In this document: positions 1 to 8,013 of the stretch, one piece after another
Numbering within the stretch: the first letter of the stretch is position 1
Layout: each line of letters starts with the position of its first letter
Source: JAMXLO01 sp963850535
GTDB taxonomy: Bacteria; Pseudomonadota; Alphaproteobacteria; Acetobacterales; Acetobacteraceae
Reading direction: 5' to 3'
DNA: 64,000 bases
Assembly (NCBI GenBank): GCA_963850535.1
Contig: CAWKMC010000003.1
Location: 1-64,000, forward strand
Notes under the pieces: generated by a model
The model's database searches: none
The model's input: the letters and a program-made list of their open reading frames with translations, nothing else
Told to the model about the DNA's origin: nothing
Translations under genes and position numbers: made by a program

Positions 1-378
1 CTGTCGCCGTTCGATCCGTACGCCTTCATCTTCGATGGCTTTTTTACCGTCATTTATCTGCTGAAACGTGATTTCGAATCGGCGGTAACGGTCGGCCGCA
101 CGGTGACGCAGATGAATGCGTCACTGTCCGCCGGGTTCAAGCCTTATCTCGCGTCATTGGGGCATCTGGGACGCACGGAGGAAGCGACAGTGGCGCGGCA
201 CCGGCTACTGGCGATCGAACCGGATTTCACCATCCAACGTTTCTTGGCGACCACCCCATTCGAGCGCGACAGCGATCGTAAGCTCTATGCGGATGGCTTG
301 CGGCTCGCCGGCATTCCGGAGAACGCAGTCGAGGCTGCGACGAAACTGAAACCTTCCGTGCCTCATGGCGTGGCCTGA
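1..378 (+). CDS. C-terminal fragment of a TPR-repeat protein (adenylate-cyclase-associated type)
   Basis: The frame is open from base 1, so the gene begins outside the window; 125 codons are visible. The sequence is alanine/leucine-rich and helical, with a TPR-like segment (FKPYLASLGHLGRTEEA) followed by a tail around EPDFTIQRFLATTPFERDSD and GLRLAGIPE. That tail is what one finds at the end of alphaproteobacterial proteins that join a winged-helix or class III adenylate cyclase domain to TPR repeats, where the TPR region is thought to bind partners. The catalytic part, if any, is not visible, so the cyclase assignment is inference from the tail alone. Confidence 0.6.
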   Translation: MSPFDPYAFIFDGFFTVIYLLKRDFESAVTVGRTVTQMNASLSAGFKPYLASLGHLGRTEEATVARHRLLAIEPDFTIQRFLATTPFERDSDRKLYADGLRLAGIPENAVEAATKLKPSVPHGVA

Positions 379-882
379 CAGGGCCTCGCTGGACGAACAG
401 TGTCGTCGTTTCCGAGACTACGATGTCATCAACCGCGGCGCGCGGCTTCCGTGCGGCAACGGCATACACTGACCGCGTAGCCGCACTTTCTGCAGATGCG
501 GACGCACGACCGTCTCTTAGGAGTCATGCTTAGTCCTCCTCGGACTGGCGTGGTAACGGCAACTCCCGAGCGCAGTCGGGCCAGCATCCGGTCGATACTT
601 GAACCGAGCCAGGTTCGTGCAGTGCGCCGGAGAAGGGCCGCGAGTATTCGCGGATCTCCTAGGGCACCGCCGAATTGAACAGCGCGCGGAAGTTGGGGAA
701 TTGCGCCGCTTTGAGCGGCAGCAACATGCCCGTGCCCTCCCACCTCCAAGTCACGTCATCCCCATTCCCGCTGCAGGCTGAAACTGATGAGGGGAAGGTG
801 CAGTAGCCGTATCCCAAGGCGCTGGTGGCGAGATCGCAAAGCGCCCCGAGAGTTACACATCTTAGGCGGAAACGGTGGGTGA
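379..882. other. Non-coding stretch with no recognisable gene
   Basis: Short open frames on both strands here have no recognisable protein signature and no convincing ribosome site. No hairpin terminator with a T-run was seen directly after the TPR gene. I see nothing specific in it. Confidence 0.4.
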
Positions 883-1562
883 TCAGCGAGCCGGTGGCAG
901 GCTGGGAGCATAGCCGCCCAGCCGCACCTTGCCCGGATCCGCGGTCGGCGACAGCGTCGGGGCGTAGCCGCCCAGCCGCACCTTGCCCGGATCCGCGGTC
1001 GGCGACAGCGTCGGGGCGTAGCCACCCAGCCGCACCTTGCCCGGATCCGCGGTCGGCGACAGCGTCGGGGCGTAGCCGCCCAGCCGCACCTTGCCCGGAT
1101 CCGCGGTCGGCGACAGCGTCGGGGCGTAGCCGCCCAGCCGCACCTTGCCCGGATCCGTGGTCGGCGACAGCGTCGGGGCGTAGCCGCCCAGCCGCACCTT
1201 GCCCGATCGGTGGTCGGCGACAGCGTCGGGGCATAGCCGCCGAGCCGCACCTTGCCCGCATCCGTGGTCGGCGACAGCGTCGGGGCGTAGCCGCCCAGCC
1301 GCACCTTGCCCGCATCCGTGGTCGGCGACAGCGTCGGGGCGTAGCCGCCCAGCCGCACCTTGCCCGCATCCGTGGTCGGCGACAGCGTCGGGGCATAGCC
1401 GCCCAGCCGCACCTTGCCCGCATCCGTGGTCGGCGACAGCGTCGGGGCGTAGCCGCCCAGCCGCACCTTGCCCGCATCCGTGGTCGGCGACAGCGACCCC
1501 GCGAGCCAGACGATACCGGAATTATTAACGGACGCGATGGGGGCAACAACAAATGAATGCAT
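883..1562 (-). pseudogene. 18-residue tandem-repeat protein, frame broken by a one-base deletion
   Basis: Starting at ATG 1562, preceded at a good distance by AAGGAAGGG, the minus strand encodes a 23-residue leader and then repeats of LSPTTDAGKVRLGGYAPT. One unit near 1201-1208 is 53 instead of 54 bases, which throws the frame; restoring one base gives a continuous 226-residue protein that ends in SLPPAR at 883. The first repeat block carries TTD/AGK, the second mostly TAD/PGK. The core GYAPT recalls short repeats in phage-associated structural proteins; this is a recollection and not a search. Function unknown. It could also be a non-coding array in which the frame survives by chance because 54 is a multiple of three. 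Confidence 0.4.
909..1494. repeat. Tandem array of eleven 54-bp units
   Basis: The anchor gccgcacctt recurs at 921, 975, 1029, 1083, 1137, 1191, 1244, 1298, 1352, 1406 and 1460: spacing is 54 everywhere except one step of 53. Units are nearly identical but fall into two blocks. Those on the left carry cccggatccgcgg, those on the right cccgcatccgtgg, with a degenerate unit at the junction. This looks like two rounds of local amplification. Confidence 0.95.
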
Positions 1563-2491
1563 TGGTCGGAACCCTTCCTTCTTGAAGCGTGTCTAATTCT
1601 TTGTACAAACGGGCGTTACGATTCCCGTTCAAGCTCGCCCCAATGATTCCAGGTTAAGGATTTTTTATCGTTGTTTTGACGTTATCTCGTCGTCAAATCG
1701 GATGCGTCGCGAAGACTCCCCGTTTTCGCCTTTTTAGCTGGGATTCCGAGCCGAAATGCCGCGTGACCGCGGCATGTCTCGTGGCGATCGTCTATCCAAG
1801 CTTTTTGATCAACAGCAACCGCCGGTGTGCAAATCATTTCAGAAAGGCGCGGGTCCGGGTTAGCCGAGTCAACCCGTGAGCACGAATAACGGCCGCCGCG
1901 CTTGAGGTCGGATTAACGAATCCCGGACTTTGGTTTCTCTTTCTCGTGAGGTCACATAATTGTGAATACTACCAAGTACAGCGCTGGCACGTCCAGGCAG
2001 CGAATGGCACAGAGTTCATTGCGCCACGCTTGGTTGCGAAATCGCGCGTTTCGCGCAAGGGGCAAGCGGCTTGCAACAACCCCCTCTCGGGGTGAGCAAC
2101 TAGCGGCGGTAGGCCGCCGCCACAGATCCGGCGAACTTTTTGGGCGGCAGCGCAGGCATGGGCGATAGCCGGCTTCTTGGGAGCGGTCTACGCACCCACC
2201 ATGCCGGATGCCGACCCATCGGTCTCACCGGTTCCGGATATCATAGGCGGGCACCGGAACAGGTGGTTAGCCCGCGAGCAAGCATTCAACACAGAGGGAC
2301 GCAGAGAACCGCAGAGGACAAGGAGGAAAAGAATGGCGCTTCGGGGCATTTCATTCTTCCTGATGTGGCTCCCCGGGGCCCTCGCCCTTGCTCCGTTTTG
2401 AGGTTCTTCCGGGTTTCCGCCGGTGTCGCGCAAGGATTGAGCCCCGATAACCCTGGGCTATTGTCGGTCCTCCACACGAGGGGCTGTGCCA
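1563..2491. other. Intergenic region with no supported gene
   Basis: Open frames of 60-150 codons exist (for example from 1676, 1962 and 2140) but their translations look random, rich in Arg/Ser/Ala, with no known motif. The stretch around 1590-1850 is less GC-rich than the surroundings. The only structured feature is the purine-rich degenerate repeat near 2290. Confidence 0.4.
2288..2330 (+). repeat. Purine-rich degenerate ~10-base repeat
   Basis: Four successive variants of a CAGAGG-like motif (acacagaggg, acgcagagaa, ccgcagagga, caaggaggaa) follow each other at about ten-base intervals. Similar G/A-rich strings occur between genes in many bacterial genomes; no function can be assigned. 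Confidence 0.5.
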
Positions 2492-3640
2492 ATGCTGCAG
2501 CAGGCGTTCCGCTTCGATCCGGTCGAACTGCCACCCGCCGCGCAAGCGCTGCGCAAAGAGGTGCGCGCATTCCTGAACGAGGAGCGTGGCTCGCTCGGTA
2601 ATCGCCGCGACTACGATCAGGCGTTCAGCAAGAAGATGGCCGAGCGCGGTTGGATCGGCATGACATGGCCGAGGCAGTATGGCGGTCATGAGCGTACCGC
2701 GTTCGAACGCTACGTGCTGATCGAGGAGATGCTGGCGGCAGGCGCTCCCGTCGGCTTCCATTGGACCGCAGACCGGCAGAGCGGGCCAAACATACTGCGT
2801 TATGGCACAGACGAGCAGAAGGACTATTTTCTGCCGCGCATTGCACGCGCCGAGTTGTCATTCTGCATCGGTATGAGCGAGCCGGATTCCGGCTCCGACC
2901 TTGCGGGAACGCGCACACGCGCAGTTAAAGTGGATGGCGGCTTCCGCATCAACGGCAGCAAGCTGTGGACCTCGAACGCGCACCGCGCCGACTACATGAT
3001 CCTGTTCTGCAAGATGGCCGATGCCGGGCAGGACGAAGTCGACCGCCACGCCGGCGCGACGCAGTTCCTGGTGGATTTGAAGAACTCGCCGGGCATCGAG
3101 ATCAGGCCGGTGATCAACCTGCTGGGCGAGCATCACTTCAACCAGCTTTTTCTGACTGACCTGTTCGTGCCCGACAACCGGCTGTTCGGCGAGATCGGCA
3201 ACGGCTGGCGTCAGGTCTCCAGCGAGCTCGCCTTCGAACGCAGTGGCCCGGATCGTTTTCTCGTCCTATTCAAGCTGCTGACCGAAATGGTGCGCGTCGC
3301 CGGCCCCAATCCCGACCGTGCAACGGCCACTGCTATTGGTCGCTTGGTCGCGCAGCTTGCGACCTTGCGGCGCATGTCGCTGTCGATCGCGGGGATGCTG
3401 CAGGAGGGCCTGCAGCCACTCAACGAGGCCGCGGTCACCAAGGATCTCGGCACACGCTACGAGCAGGACCTGCCGGTGATTGCACGTCAGTTGTTTCCGG
3501 CCGAGCCCGACCTTGGTGCTGTGGATACCTATGTATCTGTGCTCGCGCGTGGCATCGGCAATGCGCCGCGGCTTTCCATCCAGGGTGGCACGCGCGAAAT
3601 CCTGCGCGGCATCATCGCGCGCGGCCTCGGGCTGCGCTGA
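2492..3640 (+). CDS. Acyl-CoA dehydrogenase, subunit 1 of a probable pair
   Basis: This 382-residue flavoprotein would oxidise an acyl-CoA at the alpha-beta bond and pass electrons to ETF. The N-terminal helical domain, the middle beta domain (CIGMSEPDSGSDLAG, then LWTSNAHRADY) and the C-terminal helical bundle are all recognisable. ATG 2492 is preferred over GTG 2486 because GAGGGG lies eight bases before it. The C-terminal segment reads IQGGTREILRG where many family members have a YEG-type motif carrying the catalytic glutamate, so the base may be elsewhere or in the partner. The next gene, 12 bases downstream, is a second, shorter acyl-CoA dehydrogenase, an arrangement known from heteromeric enzymes such as the actinobacterial ChsE proteins. 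Substrate unknown. Confidence 0.9.
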   Translation: MLQQAFRFDPVELPPAAQALRKEVRAFLNEERGSLGNRRDYDQAFSKKMAERGWIGMTWPRQYGGHERTAFERYVLIEEMLAAGAPVGFHWTADRQSGPNILRYGTDEQKDYFLPRIARAELSFCIGMSEPDSGSDLAGTRTRAVKVDGGFRINGSKLWTSNAHRADYMILFCKMADAGQDEVDRHAGATQFLVDLKNSPGIEIRPVINLLGEHHFNQLFLTDLFVPDNRLFGEIGNGWRQVSSELAFERSGPDRFLVLFKLLTEMVRVAGPNPDRATATAIGRLVAQLATLRRMSLSIAGMLQEGLQPLNEAAVTKDLGTRYEQDLPVIARQLFPAEPDLGAVDTYVSVLARGIGNAPRLSIQGGTREILRGIIARGLGLR

Positions 3641-3652
3641 AGGAGGCAAACG

Positions 3653-4723
3653 ATGCGCGATGAAACCCGGATGCTGCTGGAAAGCATGGGCCGTCTGTTT
3701 GAGGACCACTGCACCAAGCCTGTCGCCGATGCGGCCGAGACAGGCAGGTTCCCTTCGACGCTGTGGCAGGCAGTGAGCGACAGCGGCGTGCCGCTGGGAG
3801 GCGTGGTCAATTCCGGCGTCGAATGGTCCGATCTGTACGCGGTGTTGCGCGTCGCCGGCCGCTATGCTGCACCGATCCCGCTGACGGAAACCATGTTGGC
3901 GGGATGGCTCGCTTCTTCGGCGGGCTTCAGTGTCAACGAACAGCCGATGACGGTGGGCCCCGTGCGCACCGGCGAGACGCTGCGGTTGGAGCGCGACGGC
4001 AATGGCTGGCGATTGTTCGGGCGCGCAAGCCGACTGCCCTGGGGGCGCGATGCCGGCAGCATTGCGCTCATCGCAACCGAACCCGACGGCAGGAGCATGG
4101 TGGTGTTCGGCGATGGCGTGCAGGGCGCGCGACTACCCACACGTGAGAGCAACATGGCCGGCGAGCCGCGTGATACCTATGAGTTCGCCGGATTGGGCCT
4201 CTCAGGCAACGAGGTGGCGCCAGCCGCGGCCGGGATCGATCAGGCAGCGCTGTATCGACGGGGCGCTCTGGCGCGCGCGATGCTGATGGCGGGCGCGATG
4301 GAACGCGCACTCGACACAGCGGTGAACTATGCGCAGGAGCGCAAACAGTTCGGCCGTCCGATCAGCAAGTTCCAGGCGGTGCAGCAGAACCTCGCAGTGA
4401 TGGCGGGCCAAGCGGCCGCCGCCGGTGCGGCGGCCGACGCCGGTGTCGAAGCGCTGTCGATTGACGACCCGGCGAAGCAGGAGTTCCTGGTCGCAATCGC
4501 GAAGACCCGGGTGGGCGACGCGGCAACACTGGCCTCGGAGATCGCACACCAGGTGCACGGCGCCATTGGTTTCACCAAGGAGTATTCGCTGCAGCTCAGC
4601 ACGCGGCGCCTATGGTCGTGGCGCGACGAGTTCGGCGCTGAGTTTGAGTGGGCCGCGAAGGTTGGCGCTTACGTCTGTGCGGGTGGCGCCGATGTGCTGT
4701 GGCCGACACTTACGGATATGTAG
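3653..4723 (+). CDS. Acyl-CoA dehydrogenase, subunit 2 of a probable pair
   Basis: Its 356 residues make it shorter than a typical 380-residue family member, and its N-terminal and middle domains are divergent. The C-terminal domain is clear: QERKQFGRPISKFQAVQQN and then QVHGAIGFTKEYSLQL. A strong AAGGAGG lies seven bases before ATG 3653. The gene follows the first dehydrogenase by 12 bases, so the two are almost certainly co-transcribed and may form a mixed complex. No ETF or thiolase gene is adjacent, so the pathway cannot be read from context. Confidence 0.88.
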   Translation: MRDETRMLLESMGRLFEDHCTKPVADAAETGRFPSTLWQAVSDSGVPLGGVVNSGVEWSDLYAVLRVAGRYAAPIPLTETMLAGWLASSAGFSVNEQPMTVGPVRTGETLRLERDGNGWRLFGRASRLPWGRDAGSIALIATEPDGRSMVVFGDGVQGARLPTRESNMAGEPRDTYEFAGLGLSGNEVAPAAAGIDQAALYRRGALARAMLMAGAMERALDTAVNYAQERKQFGRPISKFQAVQQNLAVMAGQAAAAGAAADAGVEALSIDDPAKQEFLVAIAKTRVGDAATLASEIAHQVHGAIGFTKEYSLQLSTRRLWSWRDEFGAEFEWAAKVGAYVCAGGADVLWPTLTDM

Positions 4724-4819
4724 TCTGCTGATCCAGGTTTGGTTCGATTTCAGGTTTTGGGTGCATGCCGGACGTCATGCTCGACGCGAAACGGGTCCAA
4801 CGGAGACTTGCTATAATGG

Positions 4820-5278
4820 CTATGACGGTCCGTCTTGGTCGAGTGCTGTCGCAACCCGCGCCGCAAGTCCGCGTCCGATCCCTTGGGGAAACCGCTCAAT
4901 ACTGGCCGGAATACTCAGCCAGGTATGCTTGACCTCTTCCCAACCGGACCACTGCGGAGGCGGAAAGTCCGGATCCACGAAGCACCCAACTGCAATTCCA
5001 ACAAAATCAGGGACCCGGTCCAGCCGCCAATAGACGGTCGTGCCGCAGTCGGGACAAAAGTGCCAGTGAGAATCGAACCCGCTGTCTGCACGTCGCGTGT
5101 AAACCTTGTTCGGTCCTTCGCACTGCACATCCGCCTTTAAGAAGTAAGCCCCTGCGTGGAAGAGCGATCCGGTGCGTCGCTGACATGCACGGCAGTGACA
5201 GACGTTGTTTATTCGGGGTTGCCCCACAGCAATGGCACGGAGCGATCCACAGTGGCACTGAGCGGTTCGTTCCATCAA
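4820..5278 (-). CDS. GFA/CENP-V family zinc protein
   Basis: The 152-residue protein has the cysteine pattern of the glutathione-dependent formaldehyde-activating (GFA) fold: CHCGSLR near the N-terminus, CHCRACQRRTG around residue 27, and HFCPDCGTTVYWR around residue 75. These cysteines bind one or two zinc ions. Despite the family name, most members have no proven activity on formaldehyde, so no reaction is claimed. It is transcribed toward the acyl-CoA dehydrogenase pair and stands alone. Confidence 0.85.
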   Translation of the reverse strand: MMERTAQCHCGSLRAIAVGQPRINNVCHCRACQRRTGSLFHAGAYFLKADVQCEGPNKVYTRRADSGFDSHWHFCPDCGTTVYWRLDRVPDFVGIAVGCFVDPDFPPPQWSGWEEVKHTWLSIPASIERFPQGIGRGLAARVATALDQDGPS

Positions 5279-5495
5279 TCGCTTTTCCCCACGTCAGAGC
5301 TTGTTGTTCCAAACTTACCATAATGCGCGACCCGGCTTCGCGCACGCGCCCACGCCGACCGCCGCCGAATGCTGCCACATCAAGCAGCGAGTCGTCGCCG
5401 TTTTCCAGGTGAAGCATGACACCGCGCATCCCGTGGATGACCTGGTCCATCAGTATCACTATGTCGGCGTGGCGCCCGAGGTGTAGCCGTCAGCG

Positions 5496-6483
5496 CTATA
5501 ACCTCGCCATGAACTCTCGCAGTGCCGGTGCCCACTTTCCGGCGTCGGCGCCGGACGCCAGATGACCCTTGTCACTGTCGATCTCGAAATACGTTGCCGC
5601 AACGCCTGCCTTTTGCAGCAGGTCCATCACCTCCGGAGCCAAACCCGGCGGGAACAGCGCGTCGGTGCGCGACAGCACGTATAGCAGCGGCACGCGGATG
5701 CGCCGCAGGTCGGGCGTCACATCGAACGCCTCCATGGCGCGGCCGAGGATCAGCAGCGAATTCGCATCGAACTCCCTGGCCCATACCGCAGCGATGCGCT
5801 CGACCTCGGCATCCGATGCAGCCATGCCGTATCCCTTCAGCGTCTCTATGCGCAGCTCCAGCAGGCTGTCGAACATCCCTGGTGTGTCGTAATAGTCGCC
5901 GCCTTGCCAGTTCGGATTGCGCTTGAAGCGCGCCAGCAGCGAGGCGACGCGATCGCGGCTCGGCCCGCGGCGACGACACCACCGACACGATCCCATCCAT
6001 GTCGTCAGGAAATGTCACCGCCCACTGGAAGGCTTGGAACCCACCGTAAGAAGGCCCCACCACCGCGCGCAGATGCTGCACGCCAAGATGCCGCAGCAGG
6101 TATCGCTGTGCCGTCACGATGTCGGCCACCGTGATGTGTGGAAATTGCGAGCCGTACGGGCGCCCGGTGCGCGGATCGCGTGCGGCTGCGTTGGTGGACC
6201 CGTAGCTGGAGCCCAGCATGTTGCAACAGACCACAAAATTGCGCTCGGTATCCATCGGCGCTCCAGGTCCCACCAGCTCGCTCCACGAGCCTTCCGATGA
6301 CCCCCCACCTGATTCGATCATCCGGTGTCCGCTGGTATAGCCATGCGTCACCAGCACCGCATTGCGTCCATCGGCCGCAAGTCGTCCTCGCGTGCAATAA
6401 GCGATGGTGACCTGGGGCAACACCTCGCCGCTTTGCAGTCGGAAGTCGCTGAACGTGAAGCTGCCGTGCTGCGTGCCGCTCAT
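5496..6483 (-). pseudogene. MetX-like alpha/beta hydrolase, frameshifted
   Basis: Two overlapping frames together give a protein of about 329 residues of the homoserine O-acetyltransferase-like hydrolase family. The first frame carries VTHGYTSGHRMI, the nucleophile region GPSYGGFQAFQWAV and FPDDMDGIVSVVSS; the second carries the acid region LSRTDALFPPGLAPEV and the histidine in SDKGHLASG. The switch lies near 5960-5975 and corresponds to one extra base. All three catalytic residues survive, so the gene would be functional if the extra base is an error. True MetX proteins carry GGSMGG at the nucleophile, so this is more likely a relative of unknown substrate than an acetyltransferase of methionine synthesis. 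Confidence 0.75.
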
Positions 6484-6646
6484 GCTGGTCCTCCCGTCCG
6501 ATGGTAGCAGGCTAGCGCAAAATCCGTAGGAGAGAGGAGTCCGGCATGGGCTTGAGCGTCGGCTTCGGAGGCGAGGGCGGCTTCCGCTCGGACAAGTATC
6601 GAACGAACCTCATCCGGCGAAGCTCAGCTCTGCTGTCGTGATCGGT

Positions 6647-7906
6647 TCACCGCGGATGATGAACAGGTAGGAGAGTGACGGAAACAAGCCCTATCGCGGC
6701 ACTGACCAGTAATGCAGGTGCAAAGTTCCCCGTGGCCTGCACGATGAACCCGGTCACCGTAGGCGCCAGAGCACCACCGAGATAACCGCCGAAGTTCTGA
6801 ATGGCGCCGAGCGATGCAGTGCAGTTCGCCGGCGCCGCGACTGATGACAGCGCCCAGGACATACCGCTCGCAGCCGCACCGAACATTAGCGCTGCAGAGA
6901 TCGCTGCGACGGCCAATACGTCGCTCGGTGTCTCGGCAGCCACGACCGTGAAGACGACCATGCCCAACAGTCCGATAATCACCGGGAGCTTGCGACTGTT
7001 GACCGGCGAAAAGCCGCGACGCATCAGCCAATCAGCGATCCACCCGCCACCGATACTGCCAAGAACACCAAAGGCGAATGGGATCGCCGCAACGATTCCG
7101 GTCTTGGGAATCGACATATGGCGCTGCAGTTCCAGATAGCCGGGCAGCCAAGCCAGGTACAACCATCCCATATAAACGACGCCGAAGAACCCGATCACCA
7201 GCCCCCACGTGGTCCTGAACCGAAACAGGCCAAGCCAATCGGAGAGGCTGACCGGCTTCTGCACGAGGGCTTCTTCTCCCTCGGTCAAATATCGCCACTC
7301 GCTCTCCGTGAACTGAGTTTCACTAGCGTCGCGATATGTCAGCAACCACGCGGCGGCGACAGCAACGCCCACGATACCCATGATGACGAACATCCAGCGC
7401 CAGCCAAAGCCGATCATCAGTGCCGTGAGGATGGGCGGCGCAATTGCGGGTCCCAGCGATGACGTGCAGTTCCAGATCCCTGTTGGCAGACCCCGGTCCC
7501 GCACGTTGTACCAGTCCCGCACGACCCGGACGGCGGAGGAAAACATTGGCGCCTCGCCCAGGCCCAGAAACACGCGTGCGATCGAGAACTGCCAGAAGGA
7601 CGCCACAAAACCGGCCGCCGCCTGCGCGATAGACCAAAGGCCAAGTCCAGCCGCGAGCAGACGGTGCGGTCCCACGCGATCAACCAGCGCTCCGCCTGGC
7701 AATTGGGCGAATGCATAGGCCCACAAGAATGCCGACAGCAGCAACCCCATATCAGCAATGGAAAGCCCCAGCTCTTGACGAATGAGCACATTGGCGATCG
7801 ACAAGGTCGAGCGGTCCAGATAGTTGAGCGTGCCCGCTATCACCAGCATGATCAGCGCGGCTCGCTGCTTCCGGCGGATAGTGATTGGGACGGTTTGTGT
7901 TGCCAT
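6647..7906 (-). CDS. MFS transporter (anion:cation symporter-like)
   Basis: The 419-residue integral membrane protein shows about twelve hydrophobic segments, the opening RAALIMLVIAGTLNYLDRST, typical of the ACS family that imports organic acids such as glucarate or phthalate, and the loop 2-3 motif GGALVDRVGPHR. A central cytoplasmic loop (around residues 195-225) separates the two six-helix halves. AGGAGG lies eight bases before ATG 7906. Flanking genes give no clear substrate. The upstream neighbour is an ABC exporter, 108 bases away in the same direction. Confidence 0.88.
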   Translation of the reverse strand: MATQTVPITIRRKQRAALIMLVIAGTLNYLDRSTLSIANVLIRQELGLSIADMGLLLSAFLWAYAFAQLPGGALVDRVGPHRLLAAGLGLWSIAQAAAGFVASFWQFSIARVFLGLGEAPMFSSAVRVVRDWYNVRDRGLPTGIWNCTSSLGPAIAPPILTALMIGFGWRWMFVIMGIVGVAVAAAWLLTYRDASETQFTESEWRYLTEGEEALVQKPVSLSDWLGLFRFRTTWGLVIGFFGVVYMGWLYLAWLPGYLELQRHMSIPKTGIVAAIPFAFGVLGSIGGGWIADWLMRRGFSPVNSRKLPVIIGLLGMVVFTVVAAETPSDVLAVAAISAALMFGAAASGMSWALSSVAAPANCTASLGAIQNFGGYLGGALAPTVTGFIVQATGNFAPALLVSAAIGLVSVTLLPVHHPR

Positions 7907-8013
7907 CGGACGTCCTCCTGGCAGGCGCAGTTGCCGGGCTGCACAGGATAGTGCTCGGGATGCCCGACTGTTGCCTCAACACTGGATGACGCACGTCACG
8001 GCTGCTTGACTGA

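Noticed and set aside
756..1562. Very long overlapping open frames on both strands through the tandem repeat
   Set aside because: A 54-base unit without stops opens several frames at once. Only the minus-strand frame from 1562 has a start with a ribosome site, so the others were left out.
4812..4817. TATAAT hexamer as a possible promoter
   Set aside because: It points into the tail of a gene on the other strand, no plus-strand gene follows and no -35 element was found at the right distance.
5007..5459. Minus-strand open frame of 150 codons overlapping the GFA gene
   Set aside because: It overlaps a well-supported zinc protein in another frame and its own sequence has no recognisable motif.
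6546..6641. Short plus-strand frame of 31 codons preceded by AGGAGAGAGGAG
   Set aside because: The ribosome-like site is good, but the peptide has no recognisable feature and sits between two minus-strand genes; not enough to call a gene.
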